Shown here: piece after piece, positions 7,816-14,823 of the stretch
Layout of the letters: every line of letters starts with the position of its first letter
How positions within the stretch are numbered: position 1 is the stretch's first letter
Assembly: GCA_036443405.1 (NCBI GenBank)
Contig: JAZFYD010000210.1
Coordinates: 1-45,539 of the forward strand
DNA length: 45,539 bases
Reading direction: 5' to 3'
Source of the DNA: JAZFYD01 sp036443405
Lineage (GTDB): Bacteria > Planctomycetota > PLA2
Program-made: the position numbers and the translations under genes
The notes under the pieces: model-generated
Seen by the model: only the letters and a program-made list of their open reading frames with translations
What the model was told of the DNA's origin: nothing
Databases searched by the model: none

Positions 7816-9396
7816 CTAGCTGCCGAAGCGCTTCTTTTTCTTCTCGCGCAACATCACGATTTTCTTGTGACGTTCGTGCGCGCTGCGGCCGGCCTTGGTC
7901 TTGCGCCAACCGGTGATCGCGGTCATCAGCTCCCTGGCGGATTGGTAGCGGTCCGCGGGTTGTTTCTCGAGCAACCGCAGACAGATGTCGATCAGGCCGC
8001 CGGGGATGAGATGGTCGATCTCGTGCGGGTGCTTGGGCGGCTGTTTCATGTTCATGTTCAGCACGGCGAGCGCGCTGCGGCCGGTGAACGGGCGCTGGCC
8101 GGTGAGCAGGTAGTACATGACGGCGCCGAGGCTGTAGAGGTCGGCGCGGCCGTCGATGTCGCCCATCTTGCCGCGCGCGCCCTGCTCCGGCGACAGGAAC
8201 GCGGGCGTGCCCATGATGAGCCCCTCGGCTGTCTCCGCAGCGGCGGTTTCGCGTTCGATGGTCGCGATGCCGAAGTCGATGAGCTTCACGCGACCGCTCT
8301 TGTCCATGATCGCGTTTTGCGGCTTGATGTCGCGGTGATAGATGTTCTTGCCGTGCACGAGCTCGAGCACGCTTGCGAGACCCATGATGACCTCGCTGAT
8401 TTGGTAGTACGTCAGCTCGCGGCGTATCCCGATGCCGAGCAGGTCCTCGCCGTCGATGTACTCCATCGCGATGTAGTGCATGCCGGAGTGCTCGCCGAGG
8501 TCGCTGACCTTGACGATGTTCGGATGATCGAACGCGCTGATCGCCCACGCTTCACCCTTGAAGCGGGCGATGTTCTCCTCGTCGACCATGCGCCCGCGAA
8601 GGAGTTTCAACCCGACGAGGCCGCGCTTCGGGTGTTTCGCCTTGAACACGACGCCCATGCCGCCTTCGCTGAGTTTTTTTAGAAGGTCGTACTTGCCGAA
8701 CGTTACTCGTTCGCCGGCCGCGAGGATCGCCTTGATGCCGCCCTCGCGTGCGAGCAACTTGATGAGCGTCTCTTCGCTGTCGATGACATGAATCGTCTTC
8801 GGTGCGGCCGGCTGCTCTGCGGGCTCGGGCTCCTTCGCCTTCTTCTTCTTCTTTTTCTTCTTCGCCGCTTGGTCTTCGTCTTGTTGTTGCTGTTTTTGTT
8901 GCTTGAGGACTTCCTCGAGCGGGACTCCGGCCTTTAAGGCCGCCGTGCGCTCCAGCTTGCGCTGCTGGCGCTCGGCGTCCTTGCGCTCCTTCTCGCGGTC
9001 CGCCTTGCTCTTCAGCACGACCGGCCCGCTCGGTCCTTTTCTCTTCTGTTTTGCGGATACCGGGGCGGTCCCCGGCGCGGTCTTTTTCGGCGCGGGCGCG
9101 GCCGCCGGCGCGTCCACGAACACGATCGTGCAGTCCCGCCCGATTTGGATCACATCCTCGTGCTTGATGCGTCCACGCTTCATCTGCTTGCCGTTGACAA
9201 ACGTGCCGTTGGTGGAGCCGAGGTCCTCGATGGCCCAACTCCCGTCCTTGAGCCTCCCGATGCGGAAATGCTCCCTGGATGCGGATGTCGTCGCCAGGGG
9301 GATGTCGAGATCGGTGTTCCGGCCAGCGACGCTCAGCGCCTTCTGGAGCTGGAGTTTCTGCGATTTGCCGTCGATCGTGATTCGAAGATGGGGCAT
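7816..9396 (-). CDS. FHA domain-containing Ser/Thr protein kinase
   Basis: Cytosolic Hanks-type kinase of 526 residues with an N-terminal phosphothreonine-binding FHA domain. FHA (about 5-95) keeps Arg26, the Ser40-Arg41-x-His43 loop and STNGTF at 61-66. A charged, low-complexity linker (about 100-230) has Gln-rich and poly-Lys runs and a predicted coiled coil. The kinase domain (about 234-495) has the glycine loop 'SEGGMGVVF', Lys264 in VGLKLL, HRDIKPQN (Asp355, Asn361), DFG (Asp374) and the 'GTPAFLSPEQ' activation segment, so it should be active. No transmembrane or extracellular sensor domain is present, unlike PknB-type kinases. The gene is monocistronic, divergent from the 9477 gene, with a TATTAT hexamer 12 nt before the ATG and no strong Shine-Dalgarno. 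Confidence 0.95.
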   Translation of the reverse strand: MPHLRITIDGKSQKLQLQKALSVAGRNTDLDIPLATTSASREHFRIGRLKDGSWAIEDLGSTNGTFVNGKQMKRGRIKHEDVIQIGRDCTIVFVDAPAAAPAPKKTAPGTAPVSAKQKRKGPSGPVVLKSKADREKERKDAERQQRKLERTAALKAGVPLEEVLKQQKQQQQDEDQAAKKKKKKKKAKEPEPAEQPAAPKTIHVIDSEETLIKLLAREGGIKAILAAGERVTFGKYDLLKKLSEGGMGVVFKAKHPKRGLVGLKLLRGRMVDEENIARFKGEAWAISAFDHPNIVKVSDLGEHSGMHYIAMEYIDGEDLLGIGIRRELTYYQISEVIMGLASVLELVHGKNIYHRDIKPQNAIMDKSGRVKLIDFGIATIERETAAAETAEGLIMGTPAFLSPEQGARGKMGDIDGRADLYSLGAVMYYLLTGQRPFTGRSALAVLNMNMKQPPKHPHEIDHLIPGGLIDICLRLLEKQPADRYQSARELMTAITGWRKTKAGRSAHERHKKIVMLREKKKKRFGS

Positions 9397-9476
9397 GCCT
9401 GCGCCCCGATAATACGGATCCGGAGAACAACGGGAAGACGCAGTTCCGCGCGGAAGTCTATTGATAGAGTGAATCC
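9397..9476. promoter_or_regulatory. Divergent promoter spacer, FHA-kinase / regulatory-like repeat protein
   Basis: An 80 nt spacer between two divergent starts. On the minus strand a TATTAT hexamer (9409-9414 as ATAATA on plus) ends 12 nt before the kinase ATG. On the plus strand TAGAGT (9465-9470) ends 6 nt before ATG 9477. Both are compatible with -10 boxes of leaderless or near-leaderless transcripts. The -35 elements are weak and were not assigned. Confidence 0.4.
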
Positions 9477-11462
9477 ATGCCGGCCCGCTCCATCCAAGTC
9501 GGCGTCCTTGCCACGCTATTCATCGCCTGCACCGCGACGGTGGTCTTCGTCGTACGGGAGTTCGCGGTGGAATCCGCCGGGCAGGACGCGAACCCGAATG
9601 CGCAGCGGGCCGCACCCAGCGCGGAGGCCGCACCCGTGCTCAAGCCCGTGCCGGGCCCGGGCCCCGCTGCCGGAGATCCGCCTCCGATCGACATCCCCGC
9701 TGACGCGGTCGCGCCCGGCGAGACGAACCCGCCGCCGCCGGCGATGGGGTTCGGAGAGGAGGACGAGCCGGAGGAGGACCCGTTCGTGGCCGCCGAGCCC
9801 GCCATCTTGGTGCTCGAACTGTTGCGACCGGCCGAGCAGGAGGAGCGGACCGTCACGGTGAGGGTCGAGGACGTCGACGGTGTCGCGCTGCCCGGCGCGT
9901 TGGTCGTGTTTCGGCGGGGTCCCGCGATCCTGTATCGCGAGCGCACGAATCGGGGCGGCGTCACGGAGTTCGCGCCCTACGCCGACGAGAAGGGCCCGTT
10001 TCGTGTGGACGTGCTCGCCGAGGGCTACGTGACGCAGACCGCGTCGAAGGTCGCGGAAGGCGTCGAGACAGTGATCGTTCTGCGCGGGCGCCCGGCGATC
10101 ACGGGCGAGGTGCGGGCGCAGTCGACCAAGGACGGCGTCGTGAAGTTGTTCATGAACGGCGAGGAGGTCGTTCAGAAGCTCGGCGCGGATGGCCGGTTCG
10201 AGTTTTACGACTTGGACGAAGGTGAGGCGGTGGTGCAGGCGGAGGTGCAGCCCTACGGGGTCGACAGCCTGGTTGTACAGCTCAACGCCGGCGAGACCCG
10301 GCACGTGAAGCTGCGCATTCGCTCTCAGAAGTCCGTGAAGCTCAAAGGGCGGTTCACCGGGTGGCCCGGCAGCGGCGAGTTTCGAATCAACGGTTTGCAC
10401 GTGCACGTTGGGCGCACCGGTCGGTGGTCGTTCGACAAGGGTGTGTACGGCATGCACGAGTTCGTCGTCGACGCGCCGGGGAAGGCGTTGTTCAAGAAGC
10501 GCATCCTCTTACGCAAGGGGATCCGGCCGAATCTGAATTTCAAGCTGCTGCGAGAGTCGCGCATCCGCGGAACGGTTCGCGAGGCCGGACACGGCAAGCC
10601 GATCGCGGGTGCCGAGATTCGCTGCGGTGTGAACTTCGGCAATCCGCGCAACTACCAGGTCAAGGAGTTCCCGATCGAGCGCGTGCCGGTCGTGCGGTCG
10701 GATCGCGACGGCCGGTTCGAGATCGGACGTCTCGACAACCGCCTGCTCTTCGAGCTGAGCGCTCGTGCGCAGGGCTACGGTGGTGCGCTCATCACTGCGA
10801 TTCCAAGCGTCGGCCGCCAGGTCCGGGTCGAGTTGCCGCCGGGGCCGTACCTCTACGGGCGGCTGCGTGGCCGCGGCGGCGTGCCGCGTGACGCGCTGGT
10901 GGAGGCACGGCCGCTCGAGGAGCACAATCCGGCGCTCAAGTTCAACCTGGGGGACTGGCGGGTTTCGCGCGGGCGTCGCGATCACAACGGCTGGTTCGGC
11001 CTCAGCGGCCTGATGCCGGGTTCGTACCTGGTCACCGTGACGTCGGCCGAGTTCGGCACCCTGGAAACGGTCGTGGATTTCGTGGAGAACGACCGCCGGC
11101 GCCTCGACATCCGGTTGCGGCGACGCAGTCAGGAGGACGACGACGCGGAGTTGCTGCAGAGGTTGCCGCCGGTCTTCGAGGAGGAGGAGTTGCCGCCCGA
11201 GCAGATCACACACCTCCTGGTCGATGCCAACCGCGCGCCGCACAAGGAACCGTTCCGCGTCGTTCGCGTCCAGTTCTTCCTCGAGGAACAGGAGATCGCG
11301 CCGACGTTGGAGTTCGACGACAAGCTCATCGATCTCACCGGCCTGCCCGAAGGCCAGTGGCGCGCGGTGCTGACGCACCCGACGCTGAAGAAACCGATCG
11401 TGAGCGGCGACTTCACGCTGGAGCGCGGCCGGACAACGGAGATCGTTGTCGGCGACCAGTAG
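9477..11462 (+). CDS. Membrane-anchored protein with carboxypeptidase-regulatory-like repeats
   Basis: Protein of 661 residues with one N-terminal hydrophobic segment (about 7-26), acting as signal anchor, then a Pro/Ala-rich acidic linker (about 35-110). The rest is a string of beta-sandwich repeats resembling carboxypeptidase regulatory-like domains: 'VEDVDGVALPGALVVF' near 130, 'SRIRGTVREAGHGKPIAGA' near 360, 'DRDGRFEIGRLDN' near 410 and 'HNGWFGLSGLMPGSYLV' near 505. These have the typical turn where a substituent becomes 'G-x-F-x-[IL]-x-x-L'. No enzyme motif is visible. It probably lies in the periplasm or cell envelope as a binding or structural protein. It is convergent with the 11598 gene and has no partner in an operon. 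Specific role unknown. Confidence 0.82.
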   Translation: MPARSIQVGVLATLFIACTATVVFVVREFAVESAGQDANPNAQRAAPSAEAAPVLKPVPGPGPAAGDPPPIDIPADAVAPGETNPPPPAMGFGEEDEPEEDPFVAAEPAILVLELLRPAEQEERTVTVRVEDVDGVALPGALVVFRRGPAILYRERTNRGGVTEFAPYADEKGPFRVDVLAEGYVTQTASKVAEGVETVIVLRGRPAITGEVRAQSTKDGVVKLFMNGEEVVQKLGADGRFEFYDLDEGEAVVQAEVQPYGVDSLVVQLNAGETRHVKLRIRSQKSVKLKGRFTGWPGSGEFRINGLHVHVGRTGRWSFDKGVYGMHEFVVDAPGKALFKKRILLRKGIRPNLNFKLLRESRIRGTVREAGHGKPIAGAEIRCGVNFGNPRNYQVKEFPIERVPVVRSDRDGRFEIGRLDNRLLFELSARAQGYGGALITAIPSVGRQVRVELPPGPYLYGRLRGRGGVPRDALVEARPLEEHNPALKFNLGDWRVSRGRRDHNGWFGLSGLMPGSYLVTVTSAEFGTLETVVDFVENDRRRLDIRLRRRSQEDDDAELLQRLPPVFEEEELPPEQITHLLVDANRAPHKEPFRVVRVQFFLEEQEIAPTLEFDDKLIDLTGLPEGQWRAVLTHPTLKKPIVSGDFTLERGRTTEIVVGDQ

Positions 11463-11469
11463 TCGCCGA

Positions 11470-11597
11470 CCCTCGGCCTCGGCCTGAGCCTTCGCCTTGA
11501 TCCCTCTGCCTTGACCTCGACCTTGGTTCTTCGAAGGACTAGGCCGAGGTGGAGGAGCTAGGCCGAGGCAAAGGCCGAGGGAGTAGCCCGTGCCGGG
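11470..11597. repeat. Hexamer-repeat spacer forming a long imperfect inverted repeat
   Basis: Between two convergent genes lies a run of degenerate hexamers of the form CCTYGR (for example CCTCGGCCTCGGCCTGAG) from about 11470 to 11527. It is followed by an inverted counterpart (AGGCCGAGG occurring at about 11540, 11560 and 11572) up to 11581. The two arms can pair imperfectly over tens of bases. The region probably ends transcription from both sides or forms a cruciform; that is inference. Confidence 0.65.
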
Positions 11598-11603
11598 CTA
11601 CTC
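11581..11603. terminator. 10-bp hairpin at the 3' end of the LecA-like gene
   Basis: A perfect 10-bp stem, GAGTAGCCCG paired with CGGGCTACTC, with a 3-nt loop (TGC). It contains the TAG stop of the minus-strand gene at 11598-11600. No T-run follows on either strand, so it is either a non-canonical terminator, an mRNA 3'-end stabiliser, or a member of another palindromic repeat family. Confidence 0.5.
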
Positions 11604-12551
11604 TTCGATATCGACCGAGACGCTGTACTCGCCGTTGCTGGCCATGTTCTGGACGGTGATGCCGACACAGAGATGCAGCGTGCCCTTGCCGGCCGGGGCG
11701 CCGGCATAGAACCGGCCGACCTTGAACATGGGGCCGCTGGCACCCATGCGTCCGATGAGCGAGCCCATGGGCATGCCGCCCCAGTTGCCCATGTTGAACG
11801 CGCCATCGGGTGCGAAGGTGTTTCCTCCCCATTGCGGGAACATGATCGCGCCGTGCGCCGTGATCTTGAATCGCTGGCCGGGTTTGAGTTGCAGTTTCGT
11901 GTCGAGCCACGACGTTCGCGGCGAGTGCTTGCCGGTGACCTTGAAGGTGTGCGATTCGGACGGACGGTGCGCGCGCAGTTCGACGATGTGGCGACGCTCG
12001 ACGGTGATCGCGCCGAGTTCGGCGATCTGAATCGTGAAGTTGGCTTGGGACACCGTCCCTTTGAGATTGAAGCGCGCGGTCTCGATGCGGTCGTCGTCGA
12101 CGGGCCAGTCGCGCGGGCCCTCCTTGAGGTTGGCGAGTAGGTCCACGCAGAGCTTCTTGACCTGCGCGGACCGGCTCGCGCCGACGCTGTGCTCCTTCAG
12201 GTCCGGCGCCGCGAAGACGCCCTGTTCCCGAAGCGCCGCAACCGCGAAGTCGCGCCGCGCGGCCTGAGGCGAATCGAGATCCTTGATGAGGGCGCGCACC
12301 TTCTGGACCCGTTCCGGATCGGACTTGCGGCCAAACCGCACACGCCGGACTTCGGCCACGGGGATGGAGAGTTCTCCAAACGCGGTGGCGCACTTCCAGA
12401 CGTTCGCTTTGAGCCGGCCGACCAGGATCGTCCCGCTGCGCAGGCGGATCTCGTGGTTCGAGTCGTCCGGTTTGTCACCGGCTCCGGCCTCGCGCGCGGG
12501 CAGCAGCACGAGTGTCAGCAGTGCAATGAGCCGAGCCGCGGGGACCCTCAA
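11598..12551 (-). CDS. Exported protein: small beta domain plus LecA-like (PA-IL type) C-terminal domain
   Basis: Predicted secreted protein of 317 residues with signal peptide (about 1-24). Residues 35-75 form a small beta domain ('RLRSGTILVGRLKAN ... SIPVAEVRRVRF') of the 'SG-x3-G' kind that also occurs twice in the NPCBM protein nearby. A short helical stretch follows (80-145). The C-terminal part (about 212-315) resembles the PA-IL/LecA galactose lectin fold: 'LKPGQRFKITAHG', 'PMGSLIGRMG', 'KGTLHLCVGI' and 'NGEYSVSVDI'. The Ca-coordinating aspartate expected in the 'YND' turn of LecA is not evident, so sugar binding is unproven. It starts at TTG 12551, overlapping the previous stop by 4 nt, and is the last gene of the coupled HtrA quartet. 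Confidence 0.75.
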   Translation of the reverse strand: MRVPAARLIALLTLVLLPAREAGAGDKPDDSNHEIRLRSGTILVGRLKANVWKCATAFGELSIPVAEVRRVRFGRKSDPERVQKVRALIKDLDSPQAARRDFAVAALREQGVFAAPDLKEHSVGASRSAQVKKLCVDLLANLKEGPRDWPVDDDRIETARFNLKGTVSQANFTIQIAELGAITVERRHIVELRAHRPSESHTFKVTGKHSPRTSWLDTKLQLKPGQRFKITAHGAIMFPQWGGNTFAPDGAFNMGNWGGMPMGSLIGRMGASGPMFKVGRFYAGAPAGKGTLHLCVGITVQNMASNGEYSVSVDIEE

Positions 12552-13768
12552 CGGTCGCCTCTTTTCTCTTTCTGCTTGCCACGGTTACCCGGCATCGCGA
12601 CGGGCAATCTCGCCCTGTCGTCCGAGGGTTTTGGCCGCTCGGTCAGCGTGACCTCGACGGTCTGTTTCACGCCCCCGCGTTCGATGACGAGCGTGACCTT
12701 GTCGCCCGCGCGCTTGCGCCCAATCGCGAAGCGCAGCGTGAACGCGTTCTTCACCATGTCGCCGTCGATCGACGTGATGAGGTCGCCCTTCTTGAGGCCG
12801 GCCTTTTCCGCGCCGGTATCGGGCGCGACCCCGGTGAGCAGCGCGCCCGTCTCGGTCCGGTCCTGATTGAGCGTGACCCCGAGCACTGCGGGCAAGAGCT
12901 CCGTCCCCTTCTTGCCGAGCCGCTTGACCAGCGATTCGGAATCGTAAGGCACTGCGAAACCGATTCCCGCGTCGTACCACGACGGGTTGGCCTCTTGGCC
13001 TCGCGCGCCGAGCGGCACGATGATCCCGTACACGCGCCCTTCGATGTCGATCAGCGGGCCGCCGTAGTTCGTCGGGGAGGTCGCCGCGTCTGTCTGCAGC
13101 GCCTTCCCGTCGATGCGGTCCCGCGCGCTGATGATGCCGGACTTGATTTCCGGCGTGCGGTGCGAGAGGGCGCGGCCGATCGCGAAGGCCCACGCGCCGA
13201 TGTGAACATCCTTGCCGGGAATCGTCTCCGCCGGTGTGAGGTCGACGCCCGCTTCGATCTTCAGGAGCGCGAGGCCCGCTGCGCGATCGATGCCTAAGAG
13301 AGTGGCCGCGTGCGAACTCCCGTCCGCGAGGGACACGACGATCGAGTTCGGTTTGCTCTCGAAGTTCCAGGCCGACGTCACGATGTATCCGTCCTTGGAG
13401 ACAACGACACCCGTCGACGGTCCTTCGGCTTTCTTGAAACCCGGCGGCGCGAGCATCTTCTGCCACGGGTTTTCGAAGTGCGGGGCCTTCTTGCCGCCCG
13501 GCGCCTTCTTGCCGCCGTCGTCCTCGGGCACCGGCCGTCGCGCGTCGCGCGGGCGCTCCGGTGCGCTGTCCCGCTTCCTGAGATTCGCCGGGATCTCGAT
13601 GTGGCGGATGCCGCCGGTGGTGAGGATCGTGACGACCGACGGCGAGACTTTTTGCACGGCGGCGCGGATCGCGACCTGCATCGCGATCAGCTCGTCGGGT
13701 CCGTCCGTGTTCGCGGGTTCATCGGGCGCGCCGATCAGGAGCAACAAACAGAGTGCGGCGGAGTTCAT
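12548..13768 (-). CDS. HtrA-like pseudoprotease with PDZ domain (pseudoprotease B)
   Basis: Exported protein of 406 residues with a trypsin-like HtrA/DegP fold but no catalytic triad. The signal peptide is short (about 1-14), followed by a basic/acidic linker (60-112). The chymotrypsin-like region (about 115-280) aligns to HtrA in 'KDGYIV', 'LALLKIE', 'QTDAA' and 'YGGPLIDIEG'. At the His position there is Trp134 (TSAWNF), at the Asp position Gly165 (RAAGLALLKI), and at the Ser position Tyr235 (SPTNYGGPL). A PDZ domain (about 290-385) contains 'GAEKAGLKKGDLITSIDG'. It overlaps both neighbours by 4 nt (ATGA and TTGA). It is probably a periplasmic binding or regulatory partner of the intact protease encoded two genes upstream. 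Confidence 0.88.
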   Translation of the reverse strand: MNSAALCLLLLIGAPDEPANTDGPDELIAMQVAIRAAVQKVSPSVVTILTTGGIRHIEIPANLRKRDSAPERPRDARRPVPEDDGGKKAPGGKKAPHFENPWQKMLAPPGFKKAEGPSTGVVVSKDGYIVTSAWNFESKPNSIVVSLADGSSHAATLLGIDRAAGLALLKIEAGVDLTPAETIPGKDVHIGAWAFAIGRALSHRTPEIKSGIISARDRIDGKALQTDAATSPTNYGGPLIDIEGRVYGIIVPLGARGQEANPSWYDAGIGFAVPYDSESLVKRLGKKGTELLPAVLGVTLNQDRTETGALLTGVAPDTGAEKAGLKKGDLITSIDGDMVKNAFTLRFAIGRKRAGDKVTLVIERGGVKQTVEVTLTERPKPSDDRARLPVAMPGNRGKQKEKRGDR

Positions 13769-14823
13769 GAGTCACCCCTCTCGGTCAGTGTCAGCGAAAT
13801 GAGCTTGATCTCTTTCTTTCGCTTGATCGTGAGGCGCGCCGTGTGACCGGCGCGGTACTGGGATATGGTCCGAGTAAACGTCTTCCAGGAGCGAATGGGC
13901 GTCTCGTCGATCTTCACGATGAGATCGTCCGCACGTAGGCCGGCCTTCGCGGCGGGCGAGTCCGGGATCACGCGGTCGATGTACGCCTCGGTGGCGCGGT
14001 TGAAACCGCCGCGCAGGACGCGGATGCCGTGGAAACCGGGGCCCTTTTTCTCCTCTTCCGTTTGCTTGCGCCGTGGCGCATACAGGCGGGGAGCGTCGGG
14101 GTTGTTGACGGTATGGGAGATGAACTCCTTGAGGTCGTTCATCGGGATCGCGTAGTGCACCTGCACGTTGGTCGAGCGGCTCTCCACGAGCGTTCCGCTG
14201 ATGCCGATGACCTTACCGTGGATGTCGACGAGCGGTCCGCCGTAGACGCCCGGGTTGTTCATCGCGTCGTGCAGGATGACCGGGCCGTCGTACGGAAAGT
14301 TGTTCAGGCCCGACCGCATCTTCATCTTCTGGATGCTGCTCACCATGCCGAGGTTCACGGCGCACTCCTCGCGCCCGACCGCGACACGAAACGCGTTTCC
14401 GATGAGCAGCACGAAGTCGCCGGCCGCGACGCCCTCGCTGTCGCCGATCGGCGCGACCGGGAATTTCGTCCCGGCCTTGCCCGCGAGCTTGAGCAGGATC
14501 ATGCGCGATCGCCGGTCATCGCGGCGGATGGTCGCCTCGTAGCGCCGCCCGTCGTGGAGATGACAGCTGATGTGATGCGCCTCGTCCAGCGTGACGGACC
14601 CGCGCGTGAGCACGAGGCCGCTTTCATGGACGATGACGCCGGTCATGTAGCCGTAGACGCCGCGGAACCCCTTGGCGCCGAAGACCTTCACCACCGACGG
14701 CTGCACGCCGTCGACCGCGCGTTGGATCCTGGGGCTGCGTGCGCGGAACCCCTGCGCCACGGCGAGGCTCGCCGGCAGCGCGATCGCGATCGCCAGGAGG
14801 AGGATTCTTGAGGATCGAATCAT
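13765..14823 (-). CDS. HtrA-like pseudoprotease with PDZ domain (pseudoprotease A)
   Basis: Exported protein of 352 residues with signal peptide ending near AVAQ (1-24). The HtrA-like core (about 30-240) keeps fold markers such as 'ESGLVLTRGSVTL', 'LLKLAG' and 'NNPGVYGGPLVDIHGKVIGI'. All three catalytic positions differ from active HtrA: Ser76 for His, Arg107 for Asp and Tyr194 for Ser. The C-terminal PDZ domain (about 265-345) has 'SPAAKAGLRADDLIVKIDE'. The Tyr-Gly-Gly replacement of Ser-Gly-Gly is shared with pseudoprotease B, suggesting common descent after loss of activity. ATG 14823 overlaps the stop of the active protease gene (ATGA) and its own stop overlaps the next start. A longer open frame upstream is only read-through inside the protease gene. 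Confidence 0.88.
   Translation of the reverse strand: MIRSSRILLLAIAIALPASLAVAQGFRARSPRIQRAVDGVQPSVVKVFGAKGFRGVYGYMTGVIVHESGLVLTRGSVTLDEAHHISCHLHDGRRYEATIRRDDRRSRMILLKLAGKAGTKFPVAPIGDSEGVAAGDFVLLIGNAFRVAVGREECAVNLGMVSSIQKMKMRSGLNNFPYDGPVILHDAMNNPGVYGGPLVDIHGKVIGISGTLVESRSTNVQVHYAIPMNDLKEFISHTVNNPDAPRLYAPRRKQTEEEKKGPGFHGIRVLRGGFNRATEAYIDRVIPDSPAAKAGLRADDLIVKIDETPIRSWKTFTRTISQYRAGHTARLTIKRKKEIKLISLTLTERGDS

Noticed and set aside
8838..8865. Poly-Lys codon run in the kinase as a possible slippage or frameshift site
   Set aside because: The frame is intact on both sides and the run is made of mixed AAG/AAA codons, so no frameshift is implied.
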